Origin: Zea mays
Lineage: Eukaryota > Streptophyta > Magnoliopsida > Poales > Poaceae
NCBI RefSeq assembly: GCF_902167145.1
Contig: NC_050105.1
Span: forward strand, 121,475,898-121,539,897
Direction of reading: 5' to 3'
DNA: 64,000 nt
The notes beneath the pieces were generated by a model. That model worked only from the letters and a program-made list of their open reading frames with translations. It ran no database searches and was not told the DNA's origin. The translations under genes and the position numbers were made by a program. Shown piece by piece: positions 45,924 through 59,234 of the stretch. Positions within the stretch are counted from its first letter, which is position 1; every line of letters starts with the position of its first letter.

Positions 45924-47115
45924 TGTGAATCATCTAGGCCCCTTAGTGATGTTTTGGTAATTAATGACGACTGTTTGTGGACTAACGGTTCTTGGAGAAA
46001 TAAGAATGCAGGATTGGACCACATAGAACAGAAAATCTTGGAGATTTATAAGCATTGGTTGTGGATCAAGTGGAGGCAAAGGTATAACATAGGTTTTGTT
46101 TTTTGCCGGTCTCCAGGAGTTTAGAGAAGATACTTGACCGGATTAGTAGGCTAGATAGCCATACTATTAAGAGGGGTCAATGACTTTGATCTGTGTAAAA
46201 CTTAGTGCCTCATAGAGCATCTAGTGGTTGCATTTGCATGAGGACTAACAGCGCTTCCAATTTAAAGAGTTAAAAATCTTTTCAAAAGCGTGTTTGAAAA
46301 ATGCTAAGTCTTAGGATAGGCGGACCATCCGGGCCATGTGGGCGGATCGTCTGCGATCCTCTAGTAGGGTCCAAAGTGTGTCACTTCTGACAGGTCCTGT
46401 TCTTTTATACTGCGGACCGTCCGAGCCTTGGGGCCGGACCGTCCGTAGTCCTGACCAGAGAAGGTTGCTCTCGGCACAGTCCCTGAATTATTATGCGGAC
46501 AGTCCGGCCTTGTAGGGCGGACCGTCCACAGGTGCCAAATTTGGTTTGGACAGGGACGGTGTGGTTTTTGGGGTTTGTACTACGGACTGTCCGGAGGATA
46601 TGCCCGAACATTACTGACTCCCAGGTCATGGACCGTCCGGCCTTGTAGGCGGACGGTCCGCATGTGTTAACTCCTCTTGGTCAGAGCTCTGGTGCTCCAA
46701 GTTGCCAGGTCGCGGATGGTCCGGCCAAGGTGGGCGGACTGTCCGGACCTTACTTTTCTGACAGCTCTGACAGATTTCAAACGGGAAAAATAGCCGTTAT
46801 GTGTACGGCGGACCGTCCGGTCCTAGGGCGCGGACCGTCCGCGTGTGCGCAGAAAATGTGTTGTTTGCACATAACGGTTGGATTTCAGTGGGGGACTATA
46901 AATAGAAGGGGAGCTCGTGTGTGAGGGCTCTCTTGGCCATTCCTTGCACACATTGAGCTCATTTGTGATCCTCCAACTCATTCTCTCACACTCCTTGCTT
47001 GAGATTGCATTCTAGTGAGAGATTGAGTGTTCCTAGTGCATTTGCATCCATTGGTGATTCTTGAGGCACTAGGTGGTACACCGAGCAAGCGTCATCGGCT
47101 TGTTACTCTTGGAGG
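45924..47115 (+). mobile_element. Partial Sirevirus-like LTR with CGGACCGTCCG palindromes
   Basis: Starts TGTGAATCATCTAGGCCCC within the antisense ORF. It contains about a dozen copies of GCGGACCGTCCGG-type palindromes (46320-46860), then TATAAATA at 46897-46904 and a downstream leader. This is the U3-R part of a plus-oriented LTR. It is cut at 47116 by the Ji-type element; the remainder should lie right of the window. Family uncertain (Giepum-like is a guess). Confidence 0.65.
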
Positions 47116-49877
47116 TGAAAGGGAATTAGGCTTACACCTTTTCCTAATTGATTTTGGTGGTTGAATTGCCCAACACAAATAATTGGACTAACTAGTTTGC
47201 TCCAGTCTATAAGTTTTACAGGTGCCAAAGGTTCACAATAAGTCAATAAAAAGACCAAGAAAGGGTTCAAACAAAGAGAGCAAAAGACAACCCAAAGGCA
47301 CCCTGGTCTGGCGCAGCGGACTGTCCGGTGTGCCACCGGACAGTGTCCGGTGCACCAGGGCGCTCAACGCTGAACTTGCTACCTTCGGGAAATTCCAAGG
47401 GCGCTCCCCTATAATTTACCGGACTGTCCGGTGTGCCAGCAGAGCAACGGCTTCTTCCGCGCCAACGGTCACCTGCAACGGTATTTAATGCGTGCCAGAG
47501 CGCGCAGAAGTCAGGCACGCACGAGAAGGCGCACCGGACAGTCTACAGGACCTGTCCGGTGCACCACCAGACAGCCTAGAGGCCCCACAAGTCAGAGCTC
47601 CAACGGTCGAACCCCAACGGTCTGCTGACGTGGCTGGCGCACCGGACTGTCCGGTGCGCCATGCGACATCACACTTCCAACGGCCATTTTTGGTGGTTGG
47701 GGCTATAAATACCCCAACCACCCCACATTCAATGGTATCCAAGTTTCTACACTTCTACACCTTACAAGAGCTATAGCATTCAATACAAGACACACCAAAG
47801 AGATCAAATCCTCTCCCAACTCCACACAAAGCTTTAGTGATTAAAGAGAGAGATTTGTTGTGTTCATTTGAGCTCTTGCGCTTGGATTGCTTCTTTTCTT
47901 TCTCATTCTTCTTGTGATCAAACTCAATTGTAACCGAGGCAAGAGACACCAATTATGTGGTGGTCCTTGCGGGAACTTTGTGTTCCGTTTGATTGAGAAG
48001 AGAAGCTCACTCGGTCTAGATGATCGTTTGAGAGAGGGAAAGGGTTGAAAGAGACCCGGTCTTTGTGACCACCTCAACGGGGAGTAGGTTTGCAAGAACC
48101 GAACCTCGGTAAAACAAATCATCGTGTCTCGCTCTTTATTCGTTCACGATTTGTTGTGCGCCCTCTCTCTCGGACTCGTCTATATTTCTAACGCTAACCT
48201 GGCTTGTAGTTGTGCCTAAGTTTGTAAATTTCAGATTCGCCCTATTCACCCCCCCTCTAGGCGACTTTCAATTGGTATCAGAGCCAGATGCTTCATTAGA
48301 GCCTAACCGCTCGAAGTGATGTCGGGAGCATCCACCAAGAGGGATCTCGGGACCAACGACAAGTCCGCAAGCTCGAGAAGAACACACTCAAGGGAGTCCG
48401 CCCACAAGCACAAGGAGGAATCCTCATCCTCCATCAAGTCCCATAGGATGGGTGACAAGAAGAAGAAAATGAGGAAGGTGGTCTACTACGAGACCGACTC
48501 TTCGTCACCCTCCACCTCCGGCTCGGAATCGGCCTCCACTACTTCAAAGCGCCATGAGCGCAAGAAGTATAGTAAGATGCCCCTTCTCTATCCCCGCATT
48601 TCTAGACGCACTCCATTACTCTCTGTTCCATTAGGCAAACCACCTATGTTTGAAGGTGAAGATTATTCTATGTGGAGTGATAAAATGAGGCATCACCTAA
48701 CCTCACTCCACAAAAGCATATGGCATATTGTTGAGTATGGAGTGTAGGTACCAAAGAAGGGAGACAAGGATTACGACTCAGAGGAGGTCGAACAAATCCA
48801 ACACTTCAACTCCCAAGCCACAACTATACTCCTCGCCTCTCTAAGTCGATAGGAGTATAATAAGGTACAAGGGTTGAAGAGTGCAAAGGAAATTTGGGAC
48901 GTGCTAAAGACCGCACACGAAGGAGACGAGGTGACCAAAATCACCAAGCGGGAGACGATCGAGGGGGAGCTCGGTCGCTTCCGGCTTCGCCAAGGGGAGG
49001 AGCCACAAGACATGTACAACCGGCTCAAAACCTTGGTGAACCAAGTGCGCAATCTCGGGAGCAAAAATGGGATGACCACGAAATGGTTAAGGTTATTCTT
49101 AGATCACTTGTTTTCCTTAACCCTACTCAAGTTCAACTAATTTGTGGTAATTCTATATATACACTAATGACTCCCGAGGAGGTAATAGGGAATTTTGTGA
49201 GCTTTGAATTGATGATCAAAGGCTCAAAGAAAATTGTCGAGCTTGATGGCCCCTCCACATCCGAAGCACAATCGGTTGCATTCAAGGCGACGGAGGAGAA
49301 GAAGGAGGAATCTACATCAAGTAGAACACCCATCGACGCCTCCAAACATGACAACGAGGAAATGGCGCTCATCATCAAGAGCTTCCGCCAAATCCTCAAA
49401 CAAAGGAGGGGGAAGGATTACAAGCCCCGCTCCAAGAAAGTTTGCTACAAGTGTGGTAAGCCCGGTCATTTCATTGCTAAATGTCCATTATCTAGTGATA
49501 GTGACAGGGGCGACGACAAGAAGGGGAGAAGAAAGGAGAAGAAGAGGTACTACAAGAAGAAGGGCGGCGATGCCCATGTTTGCCGGGAATGGGACTCCGA
49601 CGAGAGCTTCACCGACTCCTCCTCCGACGAGGACGCCACAAACATCGCCGTCACCAAGGGCCTTCTCTTCCCCAACGTCGGCCACAAGTGCCTCATGACA
49701 AAGGACAGCAAAAGGAAGAAGGTAAAATCAAGATCCTCCACTAAATATGAAACCTCTAGTGATGAGGAAAATTGTAGTGATGAGGAGGATAACTTGCGCA
49801 CCCTTTTTGCCAACCTAAACATGCAACAAAAAGAAAAATTAAATGAATTAATTAGTGCTATTTATGAGAAGGATGAT

Positions 49878-51179
49878 TGAAAGTCGCCTAGAGGGGGGTG
49901 AATAGGGCGAAACTGAAATTTACAAAGTTAATCACAACTACAAGCCGGGTTAGTGTTAGAAATATAATCGAGTCCGCGAGAGAGGGTGAAAAACAAATCG
50001 CAAGCAAATAAGAAGTGTGACACGCGGATTTGTTTTACCGAGGTTTGGTTCTCGCAAACCTACTCCCCGTTGAGGAGGCCACAAAGCCCGGGTCGTTTTC
50101 AACCCCTTCCCTCTCTCAAACGGTCCCTCGGACCGAGTGAGCTTTCTCTTCTCAAATCAACCGGGAACAAAACTTCCCCGCAAGGACCACCACATAATTG
50201 GTGTCTCTTGCCTTGGTTACAAGTGAGTATTGATCTCAAGAAAGAATGAGAAAGAAGAAAGCAATCCAAGCGTAAGAGCTCAAAAGAACACAACAAATCA
50301 CTCTCACTAGTCACTAAAGCTTTTGTGGAATTAGGAGAGGATTTGATCACTTGGGTGTGTCTAGAATTGAATACTAGAGCTCTTGTAAGTAGTTGGAAGG
50401 TGAGAAACTTGGATGTCTTGAATGTGGGGTGGTTGGGGGGTATTTATAACCCCAACCACCAAACTAGCCGTTTGGTGGAGGCTTTCTGTCGCATGGTGCA
50501 CCGGACAGTCCGGTGCACACCGGACAGTGTCCGGTGCGCCAGCCACGTCACCATGCCGTTGGGTTCCGACCATTGGAGCTCTGACTGTTGGGCCCGCCTG
50601 GATGTCCGGTGGCACACCGGACATGCACTGTAGAGTGTCCGGTGCGCCACTTCGCGCGTGCCTGACTTCTGCGTGCTCTGGCACGCATTTAATGCTTCTG
50701 CAGGTAACCGTTGGCGCGAAGTAGTCGTTGCTCCGCTGGCTCACCGGACTGTCCGGTGTACACCGGACATGTCCGGTGAATTATAGCGGAGCGAATTCCC
50801 GAAGCTGGCGAGTTCCAGAGTCGCTCTCCTCTGGGGCACCGGACACTGTCCGGTGTACACCGGACAGTCCGATTAATTATAGCGGAGCGCCTCTGGATTT
50901 TCCCGAAGGTGAAGAGTTTGGCTTGGAGTTCCCTGGTGCACCGGACACTGTCCGGTGGCACACCGGACAGTCCGGTGCGCCAGACCAGGGCTGCCTTCGG
51001 TTATCCCTTGCTCTCTTTGTTGAACCCAATTCTTGGTCTTTTTATTGGCTAAGTGTGAACCTTTTGGCACCTGTATAACTTATACACTAGAGCAAAACTA
51101 GTTAGTCCAATTATTTGTGTTGGGCAATTCAACCACCAAAATCAATTAGGAAAATAGGTGTAAGCCTAATTCCCTTTCA
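49878..51179 (-). repeat. 3' LTR of the second Ji-type element
   Basis: 1302 bp with the CACCGGACTGTCCGGTG palindrome cluster and a minus-sense TATAAATA. Followed (51180-52019) by the purine-tract-rich 3' region. Confidence 0.92.
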
Positions 51180-52019
51180 ATCTCCCCCTTTTTGGTGATT
51201 GATGCCAACACAAACCAAAGCAAATATGGAAGTGCATAATTTGAACTAGTTTGCATAATGTAAGTGCAAAGGTTGCTTGGAATTGAGCCAATATAAGTAC
51301 TTATAATATATGCATGGATTGCTTCTTTTATTCTTAACATTTTGGACCACGCTTGCACCATATGTTTTGTTTTTGCAAATTCTTTTGTAAATCCTTTTCA
51401 AAGTTCTTTTGCAAATAGTCAAAGGTAAAAGAATAAGATTTTGCAAAGCATTTTCAAGATTTGAAATTTTCTCCCCCTGTTTCAAATGCTTTTCCTTTGA
51501 CTAAACAAAACTCCCCCTAAATGAAATTCTCCTCTTAGTGTTCAAGAGGGTTTTAAGATATTGATTTTGAAGATACTTATTTCTCCCCTTTTTGAACACA
51601 ATGAGATATCAAATTGAAATTTACCAATTAAAAAAAACCTTAGTTTTAAAATTAGGTGGTGGTGCGGTCCTTTTGCTTTGGGCTAATACTCTCTCCCCCT
51701 TTGGCATGAATCGCCAAAAACGAAGTCATTAGAGCCCTTTTAAGCTACTTTCTCCCCTTTGGCAAATAAAATATGAGTGAAGATTATACCAAAGACGGAG
51801 TCCTTTTGCTTTGGACTCATGCTCTCTCCCCCAAAGATGGAGAGTGGCTCGGAGCGATGGCGAAGGATGAGTTACGGAGTGGAAGCCTTTGTCTTCGCCG
51901 AAGACTCCAATTCCCTTTCAATATACCTATGACTTGGTTTGAAATTCACTTGAAAACACATTAGTCATAGCACATGAAAGAGACATGATCAAGGTATATG
52001 AATGAGCTATGTGTGCAAT
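51180..52019 (-). promoter_or_regulatory. Multiple polypurine tracts of the second Ji-type element
   Basis: Repeated CTCCCCCTTTTTGG-type words on the plus strand, the first touching the LTR. Same layout as 24124-25005; no gene. Confidence 0.7.
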
Positions 52020-55000
52020 TTAACAAAAGAAGTTCCTAGAATCAAGAATATTTAGCTCATGCCTAAGTTTGTTAAAAGTTTGTTCATCTAGTGGCTTGGT
52101 AAAGATATCGGCTAATTGATCTTTAGTATTGATGTACGAAATCTCGATATCTCCCTTTTGTTGGTGATCCCTTAGAAAATGATACCGAATGGCTATGTGT
52201 TTAGTGCGGCTATGCTCAACGGGATTATCCGCCATGCGGATTGCACTCTCATTATCACATAGAAGAGGAACTTTGGTTAATTTGTAACCATAGTCCCTAA
52301 GGGTTTGCCTCATCCAAAGTAGTTGCGCGCAACAATGGCCTGCGGCAATATACTCGGCTTCGGCGGTAGAAAGAGCTACGGAATTTTGCTTCTTTGAAGC
52401 CCAAGACACCAAGGATCTTCCCAAGAACTGGCAAGTCCCCGATGTGCTCTTTCTATTAATCTTACACCCCGCCCAATCGGCATCCGAATAACCAATCAAA
52501 TCAAATGTGGATCCCCTAGGATACCAAAGCCCAAACTTAGGAGTATAAACTAAATATCTCAAGATTCGTTTTACGGCCATAAGGTGAGCTTCCTTCGGGT
52601 CGGCTTGGAATCTTGCACACATGCATACGGAAAGCATAATATCCGGTCGAGATGCACATAAATAGAGTAAAGAGCCTATCATCGACCGATATACCTTTTG
52701 ATCCACAGACTTACCTTCCGTGTCGAGATCGAGATGCCCATTGGTTCCCTTGGGTGTCTTGATGGGTTTGGCATCCTTCATTCCAAACTTTTTTAGAATT
52801 TCTTAAGTATACTTCGTTTGGCTAAGGAAGGTGCCCTCTTGGAGTTGCTTCACTTGAAATCCTAAGAAATACTTCAACTCCCCCATCATTGACATCTCGA
52901 ATTTTTGTGTCATGATCCTACTAAACTCTTCACATGTAGATTCGTTAGTAGACCCAAATATAATATCATCAACATAAATTTGGCATACAAACAAATCATT
53001 TTCAAGTGTTTTGGTAAAGAATGTAGGATCGACCTTTCCGACTTTGAATCCATTAGTGATAAGGAAATCTCTAAGGCATTCATACCATGCTCTTGGGGCT
53101 TGCTTGAGCACATAAAGCACCTTAGAGAGTTTATAGACATGGTTAGGGTACTCACTATCTTCAATGTCGGGAGGTTGCTCAACATAGACCTCTTCCTTGA
53201 TTGGTCCATTGAGAAAAGCACTCTTCACGTCCATTTGGTAAAGCTTGAAGCCATGGTAAGTAGCATAGGCCAATAATATACGAATTGACTCAAGCCTAGC
53301 TACGGGTGCATAGGTTTCACCGAAATCCAAACCTTCGACTTGGGAGTATCCCTTGGCCACAAGTTGGGCTTTGTTCCTTGTCACCACACCATGCTCATCT
53401 TGCTTGTTGCGGAACACCCATTTGGTTCCTACAACATTTTGGTTAGGATGTGGAACTAAATGCCATACCTCATTCCTAGTGAAAATGTTGAGCTCCTCTT
53501 GCATCGCCACCACCCAATCCGAATCTTGAAGTGCTTCCTCTATCCTGTGTGGCTGAATAGAGGAAACAAAAGAGTAATGCTCACAAAAATGTGCAACACG
53601 AGATCTAGTAGTTACCCCCTTATGAATGTCGCCGAGGATGGTGTCGACGGGGTGATCTCGTTGGATTGCTTGGTGGACTCTTGGGTGTGGCGGCCTTTGT
53701 TCTTCATCCTCCTTGTCTTGATCATTTGCATCTCCCCCTTGATCATTGTCGTCATCTTGAGGTGGCTCATTTGCTTGATCTTCTCCTTCATCAATTTGAG
53801 CCTCATCCTCATTTTGAGTTGGTGGAGATGCTTGCGTGGAGGAGGATGGTTGATCATGTGCATTTGGAGGCTCTTTGGATTCCTTAGGACACACATCCCC
53901 AATAGACATGTTCCTTAGCGCGATGCACGGAGCCTCTTCATCACCTATCTCATCAAGATCAACTTGCTCTACTTGAGAGCCGTTAGTCTCATCAAACACA
54001 ACGTCACAAGAAACTTCAACTTGTCCAGAGGACTTGTTAAAGACTCTATATGCCCTTGTGTTTGAATCATATCCTAGTAAAAAGCCTTCTACAGTCTTAG
54101 GAGCAAATTTAGATTTTCTACCTCTTTTAACAAGTATAAAGCATTTGCTACCAAAGACTCTAAAATATGAAATATTGGGCTTTTTACCGGTTAGGAGTTC
54201 ATATGATGTCTTCTTGAGGATTCGGTGAAGATATAACCGGTTGATGGCGTAGCAAGCGGTGTTGACTACCTCGGCCCAAAACCGATCCGAAGTCTTGTAC
54301 TCATCAAGCATGGTTCTTGCCATGTCCAATAGAGTTCTATTCTTCCTCTCCACTACACCATTTTGTTGTGGCATGTAGGGAGAAGAGAACTCATGCTTGA
54401 TGCCCTCCTCCTCAAGGAAGCCTTCAATTTGAGAGTTCTTGAACTCCGTCCCGTTGTCGCTTCTAATTTTCTTGATCCTTAAGCCGAACTCGTTTTGAGC
54501 CCGTCTCAAGAATCCCTTTAAAGTTTCTTGGGTATGAGATTTTTCCTGCAAAAAGAACACCCAAGTGAAGCGAGAATAATCATCCACAATAACTAGACAG
54601 TACTTACTCCCGCCGATGCTTATGTAAGCAATCGGGCCGAATAGATCCATGTGTAGGAGCTCCAGTGGATTGTCGGTCGTCATGATGTTCTTGTGTGGAT
54701 GATGAGTTCCAACTTGCTTCCCTGCTTGGCATGCGCTACAAATCCTGTCTTTTTGTCAAAATGAACATTTGTTAATCCTAAAATGTGTTCTCCCTTTAGA
54801 AGCTTGTGAAGATTCTTCATCCCAACATGGGCTAGTCGGCGGTGCTAGAGCCAACCCATGTTAGTCTTAGCAATTAAGCAAGTGTCGAGTTCAGCTCTAT
54901 CAAAGTCTGCCAAGTATAGCTGACCCTCTAATACTCCCTTAAATGCTACTGAATCGTCACTTCTTCTAAAGACAGTGACACCTACATCAGTAAATAGACA

Positions 55001-55254
55001 GTTGTAGCCCATTTGACATAATTGAGATACGGAAAGCAAATTTTAATCTAATGAATCAACAAGAAAAACATTGGAAATGGAATGGTCAGGGGATATAGCT
55101 ATTTTACCCAAACCTTTGACCAAACCTTGGTTTCCATCCTCGAAAGTGATAGCTCGTTGGGGATCCTGGTTTTTCTCATAGGAGGAGAACATCTTCTTCT
55201 CCCCTGTCATGTGGTTTGTGCACCCGTTGTCGATAATCCAACTTGAGCCCCCGG
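52020..55254 (-). pseudogene. pol: Ji-type pol, inactivated
   Basis: Same domain order as the Opie pol, with catalytic motifs such as YVDD still readable. Lesions: the protease site is Asp-Asn-Gly instead of Asp-Ser-Gly; stops at 55043-55045 and 54845-54847; a two-base insertion near 54755; and TAA at 52803-52805, where the sister copy has CAA. Long open stretches remain (54683-52803 and 52781-52020). Confidence 0.92.
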
Positions 55255-55264
55255 ATGCATAAAC

Positions 55265-57904
55265 CTACAAAACAAGTTTAGTTCTTGACTTTAGGTACCC
55301 AAATGGTTTTGGGTCCTTTGGCATTAGACACAAGAACTTTGGGTACCCAAACACAAGTCTTTGACCCTTGTGCTTGCCCCCAACATATTTGGCAAATACC
55401 TTGCCGGATTTGTTAGTTAACACATATGATGCATCAAAAGTTTTAAATGAAATGCTATGTTCATTTGATGCGTTAGGAGTTCTCTTCTTAGGCAACTTAG
55501 CACGGGTTGGTTGCCTAGAACTAGATGTCTCACCCTTATACATAAAAGCATGGTTAGGGCCAGAGTGAGACTTCCTAGAATGAATTCTCCTAATTTTGTC
55601 CTCGGGATAACCGGCAGGGTATAAAATGTAACCCTCGTTATCCTGAGGCATGGGAGCCTTTCCCTTAACAAAGTTGGACAATTTTTTAGAAGGGGCATTA
55701 AGTTTGACATTGCCTCCTTGTTGGAAGCCAATGCCATCCTTGATGCCAGGGCGTCTCCCTCTATATAGCATGCTTCTAGCAAATTTAAATTTTTCGTTTT
55801 CTAAGTCATGCTCGACAATTTTAGCATCTAATTTTGCTATATGATCATTTTGTTGTTTAATTAGAGCCATGTGATCTTGTATAGCATTAATATCAACATC
55901 TCTACATCTAGTGCAAATAGAAGTATGTTCAACGGTAGATGTAGAGGGTTTGCAAGATTTTAATTCTACAACCTTAGCATGCAATATGTCATTTCTACTT
56001 CTAAGGTCGGAAATAGTAGCATTGCAAACATCAAAATTTTTAGCCTTAGCAATCAATTTCTCATTTTCAATCCTAAGGCTAGCAAGAGAAATGTTCAATT
56101 CTTCTATTTTAGCAAGCAACTCAACATTATCATTTGGAATTGAAACATTACAAACATTTGAATCAACCTTAGCTAACAATTTAACATTTTCATTTCTAAG
56201 GTTGTTAATGGTCTCATGGCAAGTGCTTAGCTCACTAGATAATTTTTCACATTTTTCAACTTCTAGAGCATAAGCATTTTTAACTTTAACATGCTTTTTG
56301 TTTTCCTTGATTAGGAAGTCCTCTTGGGAGTCCAAGAGATCATCCTTCTCATGGATGACACTAATTAATTCATTTAATTTCTCCTTTTGTTGCATGTTAA
56401 AGTTGGCAAAAAGAGTACGCAAATTATCTTCCTCATCACTAGCATTATCATCGCTAGAGGATTCATATCTAGTGGAGGATTTAGATTTAACCTTTTTCTT
56501 TTTGCCATCCTTTGCCATGAGGCACTTGTGGCCGACGTTGGGGAAGAGAAGTCCCTTGGTGACGGCGATGTTGGCGGTGTCCTCGTCGTTAGAGGAGTCG
56601 CTAGAGCTTTCGTCGGAGTCCCACTCGCGACAAACATGGGCATCGCCGCCCTTCTTCTTGTAGTATCTCTTCTTCTCCTTTCTTCTCCCCTTCTTGTCGT
56701 CGCCCCTGTCACTGTCACTAGAAATAGGACATTTTGCTATAAAGTGACCGGGCTTACCACACTTGTAGCAAACCTTCTTGGAGCGGGGCTTGTAATCTTT
56801 CCCCCTCCTTTGTTCGAGGATTTGGCGGAAGCTTTTGATGACAAGCGCCATTTCCTCGTTGTCGAGCTTGGAGGCGTCGATGGGTGTTCTACTTGGTGTA
56901 GACTCCTCCTTCTTCTCCTCCGTCGCCTTAAATGCGACCGGTTGTGCTTCGGACGTGGAGGGGCTGTCAAGCTCGTTGATCTTCCTTGAGCCTTTGATCA
57001 TAAACTCAAAGCTCACAAAATTCTCGATTACTTCCTCGGGAGTCATTAGTGTATATCTAGGATTACCATGAATTAATTGTACTTGAGTAGGGTTAAGGAA
57101 AATAAGTGATCTTAGAATAACCTTAACCACCTCGTGGTCATCCCATTTCTTGCTCCCGAGGTTGCGCACTTGATTCACCAAGGTTTTGAGCCGGTTGTAC
57201 ATGTCATGTGGCTCCTCCCCTTGGCGAAGACGGAAGCGACCGAGCTCCCCCTCGATCGTTTCCCGCTTGGTGATCTTGGTTAGTTCATCACCCTCGTGTG
57301 CGGTCTTGAGCACGTCCCAAACTTCTTTGGTGCTCTTTAATCCTTGCACCTTGTTGTACTCCTCCCTACTTAGAGAGGCGCGGAGTATGGTTGTGGCTTG
57401 GGAGTTGAAGTGCTCGATTTGGGCTACTTCGTCCTCATCATAATCCTCATCCCCTACGGAAGGTACCTGTGCTCCAAACTCAACAACATTCCATATACTT
57501 TTGTGGAGTGAGGTTAGATGAAATTTCATTAAATCACTCCACCTAGCATAATCTTCACCGTCAAAGGTTGGTGGTTTGCCTAATGAAACGGAAAGTAATG
57601 GAGTATGTCTAGAAGTGCGAGGATAGTGTAAGGGGATCTTACTAAACTTCTTGCGCTCATGGCGCTTAGAAGTTACGGAGGGCGCGTCGGAGCCGGAGGT
57701 GGAAGGTGATGAAGTGTCGGTCTCGTAGTAGACCACCTTCCTCATCTTCTTTATCTTGTCGCCACTCCGATGCGACTTGTGGGAAGAAGCTTTCGTCTCC
57801 TTCCCCTTTCCCTTTTTGCGGGACTCTTCCGATGAAGCCTTCCCGTGGCTTGTAGCGGGCTTGTCGCCGGTCTCCATCTTCTTCTTGGCGTGTTCTCCCG
57901 ACAT
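55265..57904 (-). CDS. gag: Ji-type gag of the second element
   Basis: About 879 aa from ATG 57904, without an internal stop. Lys/Ser-rich start, gag domain (WSDLMKFHLTSLHKSIWNVV), zinc knuckle CYKCGKPGHFIAKC, acidic/Ser region and coiled-coil tail. A small length change near the 3' end shifts the last residues, so it ends RTKLVL at the TAG next to pol instead of PKIKN. The capsid part may still be made. Confidence 0.9.
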   Translation of the reverse strand: MSGEHAKKKMETGDKPATSHGKASSEESRKKGKGKETKASSHKSHRSGDKIKKMRKVVYYETDTSSPSTSGSDAPSVTSKRHERKKFSKIPLHYPRTSRHTPLLSVSLGKPPTFDGEDYARWSDLMKFHLTSLHKSIWNVVEFGAQVPSVGDEDYDEDEVAQIEHFNSQATTILRASLSREEYNKVQGLKSTKEVWDVLKTAHEGDELTKITKRETIEGELGRFRLRQGEEPHDMYNRLKTLVNQVRNLGSKKWDDHEVVKVILRSLIFLNPTQVQLIHGNPRYTLMTPEEVIENFVSFEFMIKGSRKINELDSPSTSEAQPVAFKATEEKKEESTPSRTPIDASKLDNEEMALVIKSFRQILEQRRGKDYKPRSKKVCYKCGKPGHFIAKCPISSDSDRGDDKKGRRKEKKRYYKKKGGDAHVCREWDSDESSSDSSNDEDTANIAVTKGLLFPNVGHKCLMAKDGKKKKVKSKSSTRYESSSDDNASDEEDNLRTLFANFNMQQKEKLNELISVIHEKDDLLDSQEDFLIKENKKHVKVKNAYALEVEKCEKLSSELSTCHETINNLRNENVKLLAKVDSNVCNVSIPNDNVELLAKIEELNISLASLRIENEKLIAKAKNFDVCNATISDLRSRNDILHAKVVELKSCKPSTSTVEHTSICTRCRDVDINAIQDHMALIKQQNDHIAKLDAKIVEHDLENEKFKFARSMLYRGRRPGIKDGIGFQQGGNVKLNAPSKKLSNFVKGKAPMPQDNEGYILYPAGYPEDKIRRIHSRKSHSGPNHAFMYKGETSSSRQPTRAKLPKKRTPNASNEHSISFKTFDASYVLTNKSGKVFAKYVGGKHKGQRLVFGYPKFLCLMPKDPKPFGYLKSRTKLVL

Positions 57905-57952
57905 CACTTCGAGCGGTTAGGCTCTAATGAAGCACCGGGCTTTGATACCAAT

Positions 57953-59234
57953 TGAAAGTCGCCTAGAGGGGGGGTGAATAGGGCGAAACTGAAATTTACA
58001 AAGTTAATCACAACTACAAGCCGGGTTAGCGTTAGAAATATAATCGAGTCCGCGAGAGAGGGTGAAAAACAAATCGCAAGCAAATAAGAAGTGTGACACG
58101 CGGATTTGTTTTACCGAGGTTCGGTTCTCGCAAACCTACTCCCCGTTGAGGAGGCCACAAAGGCCGGGTCTTTTTCAACCCCTTCCCTCTCTCAAACGGT
58201 CCCTCGGACCGAGTGAACTTTCTCTTCTCAAATCAACCGGGAACAAAACTTCCCCGCAAGGACCACCACACAATTGGTGTCTCTTGCCTTGGTTACAAGT
58301 GAGTATTGATCTCAAGAAAGAATGAGAAAGAAGAAAGCAATCCAAGCGCAAGAGCTCAAAAGAACACAACAAATCACTCTCACTAGTCACTAAAGCTTTT
58401 ATGGAATTAGGAGAGGATTTGATCACTTGGGTGTGTCTAGAATTGAATACTAGAGCTCTTGTAAGTAGTTGGAAGGTGAGAAACTTGGATGTCTTGAATG
58501 TGGGGTGGTTGGGGGTATTTATAACCCCAACCACCAAACTAGCCGTTTGGTGGATGTTGTCTGTCGCATGGTGCACCGGACAGTCCGGTGCACACCGGAC
58601 AGTGTCCGGTGCGCCAGCCACGTCACCAGGCCGTTGGGTTCCGACCGTTGGAGCTCTGACTGCTGGGCCCGCCTGGATGTCCGGTGGCACACTGGACATG
58701 CACTGTAGAGTGTCTGGTGCGTCACTTCGCGCGTGCCTGACTTCTGCGCGCTCTGGCGCGCATTTAATGCCTCTGCAGGTGACTGTTGGCGCGAAGTAGC
58801 TGTTGCTCTGCTGGCTCACCGGACAGTCCGGTGAATTATAGCGGAGCGAATTCCCGAAGCTGGCGAGTTCCAGAGTCGCTCTCTTCTGGGGCACCGGACA
58901 CTGTCCGGTGTACACCGGACAGTCCGGTGAATTATAGCAGAGCGCCTCTGGATTTTCCCGAAGGTGAAGAGTTTGGCTTGGAGTTCCTTGGTGCACCGGA
59001 CACAGTCCGGTGGCACACCGGACAGTCCGGTGCGCCAGACCAGGGCTATCTTCGGTTATCCCTTGCTCTCTTTGTTGAACCCAATTCTTGGTCTTTTTAT
59101 TGGCTAAGTGTGAACCTTTTGGCACCTGTATAACTTATACACTAGAGCAAAACTAATTAGTCCAATTATTTGTGTTGGGCAATTCAACCACCAAAATCAG
59201 TTAGGAAAATAGGTGTAAGCCTAATTCCCTTTCA
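57953..59234 (-). repeat. 5' LTR of the second Ji-type element
   Basis: 1282 bp; minus-sense TATA (plus TATTTATA at 58516-58523). Partner of 49878-51179. Confidence 0.92.

Larger units (their letters stand above)
49878..59234 (-). mobile_element. Second Ji-type Copia element, nested in gag of the first
   Basis: 9357 bp; LTRs 49878-51179 (1302 bp) and 57953-59234 (1282 bp); target duplication ATGAT at 49873-49877 and 59235-59239. Hand comparison of the LTRs shows about 25-35 substitutions and a roughly 20-base deletion inside a palindrome block, so it is older than the Opie element. The primer-binding site reads TGGTATCAAAGC, one change from consensus. Gag is largely open; pol is broken. Confidence 0.93.
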
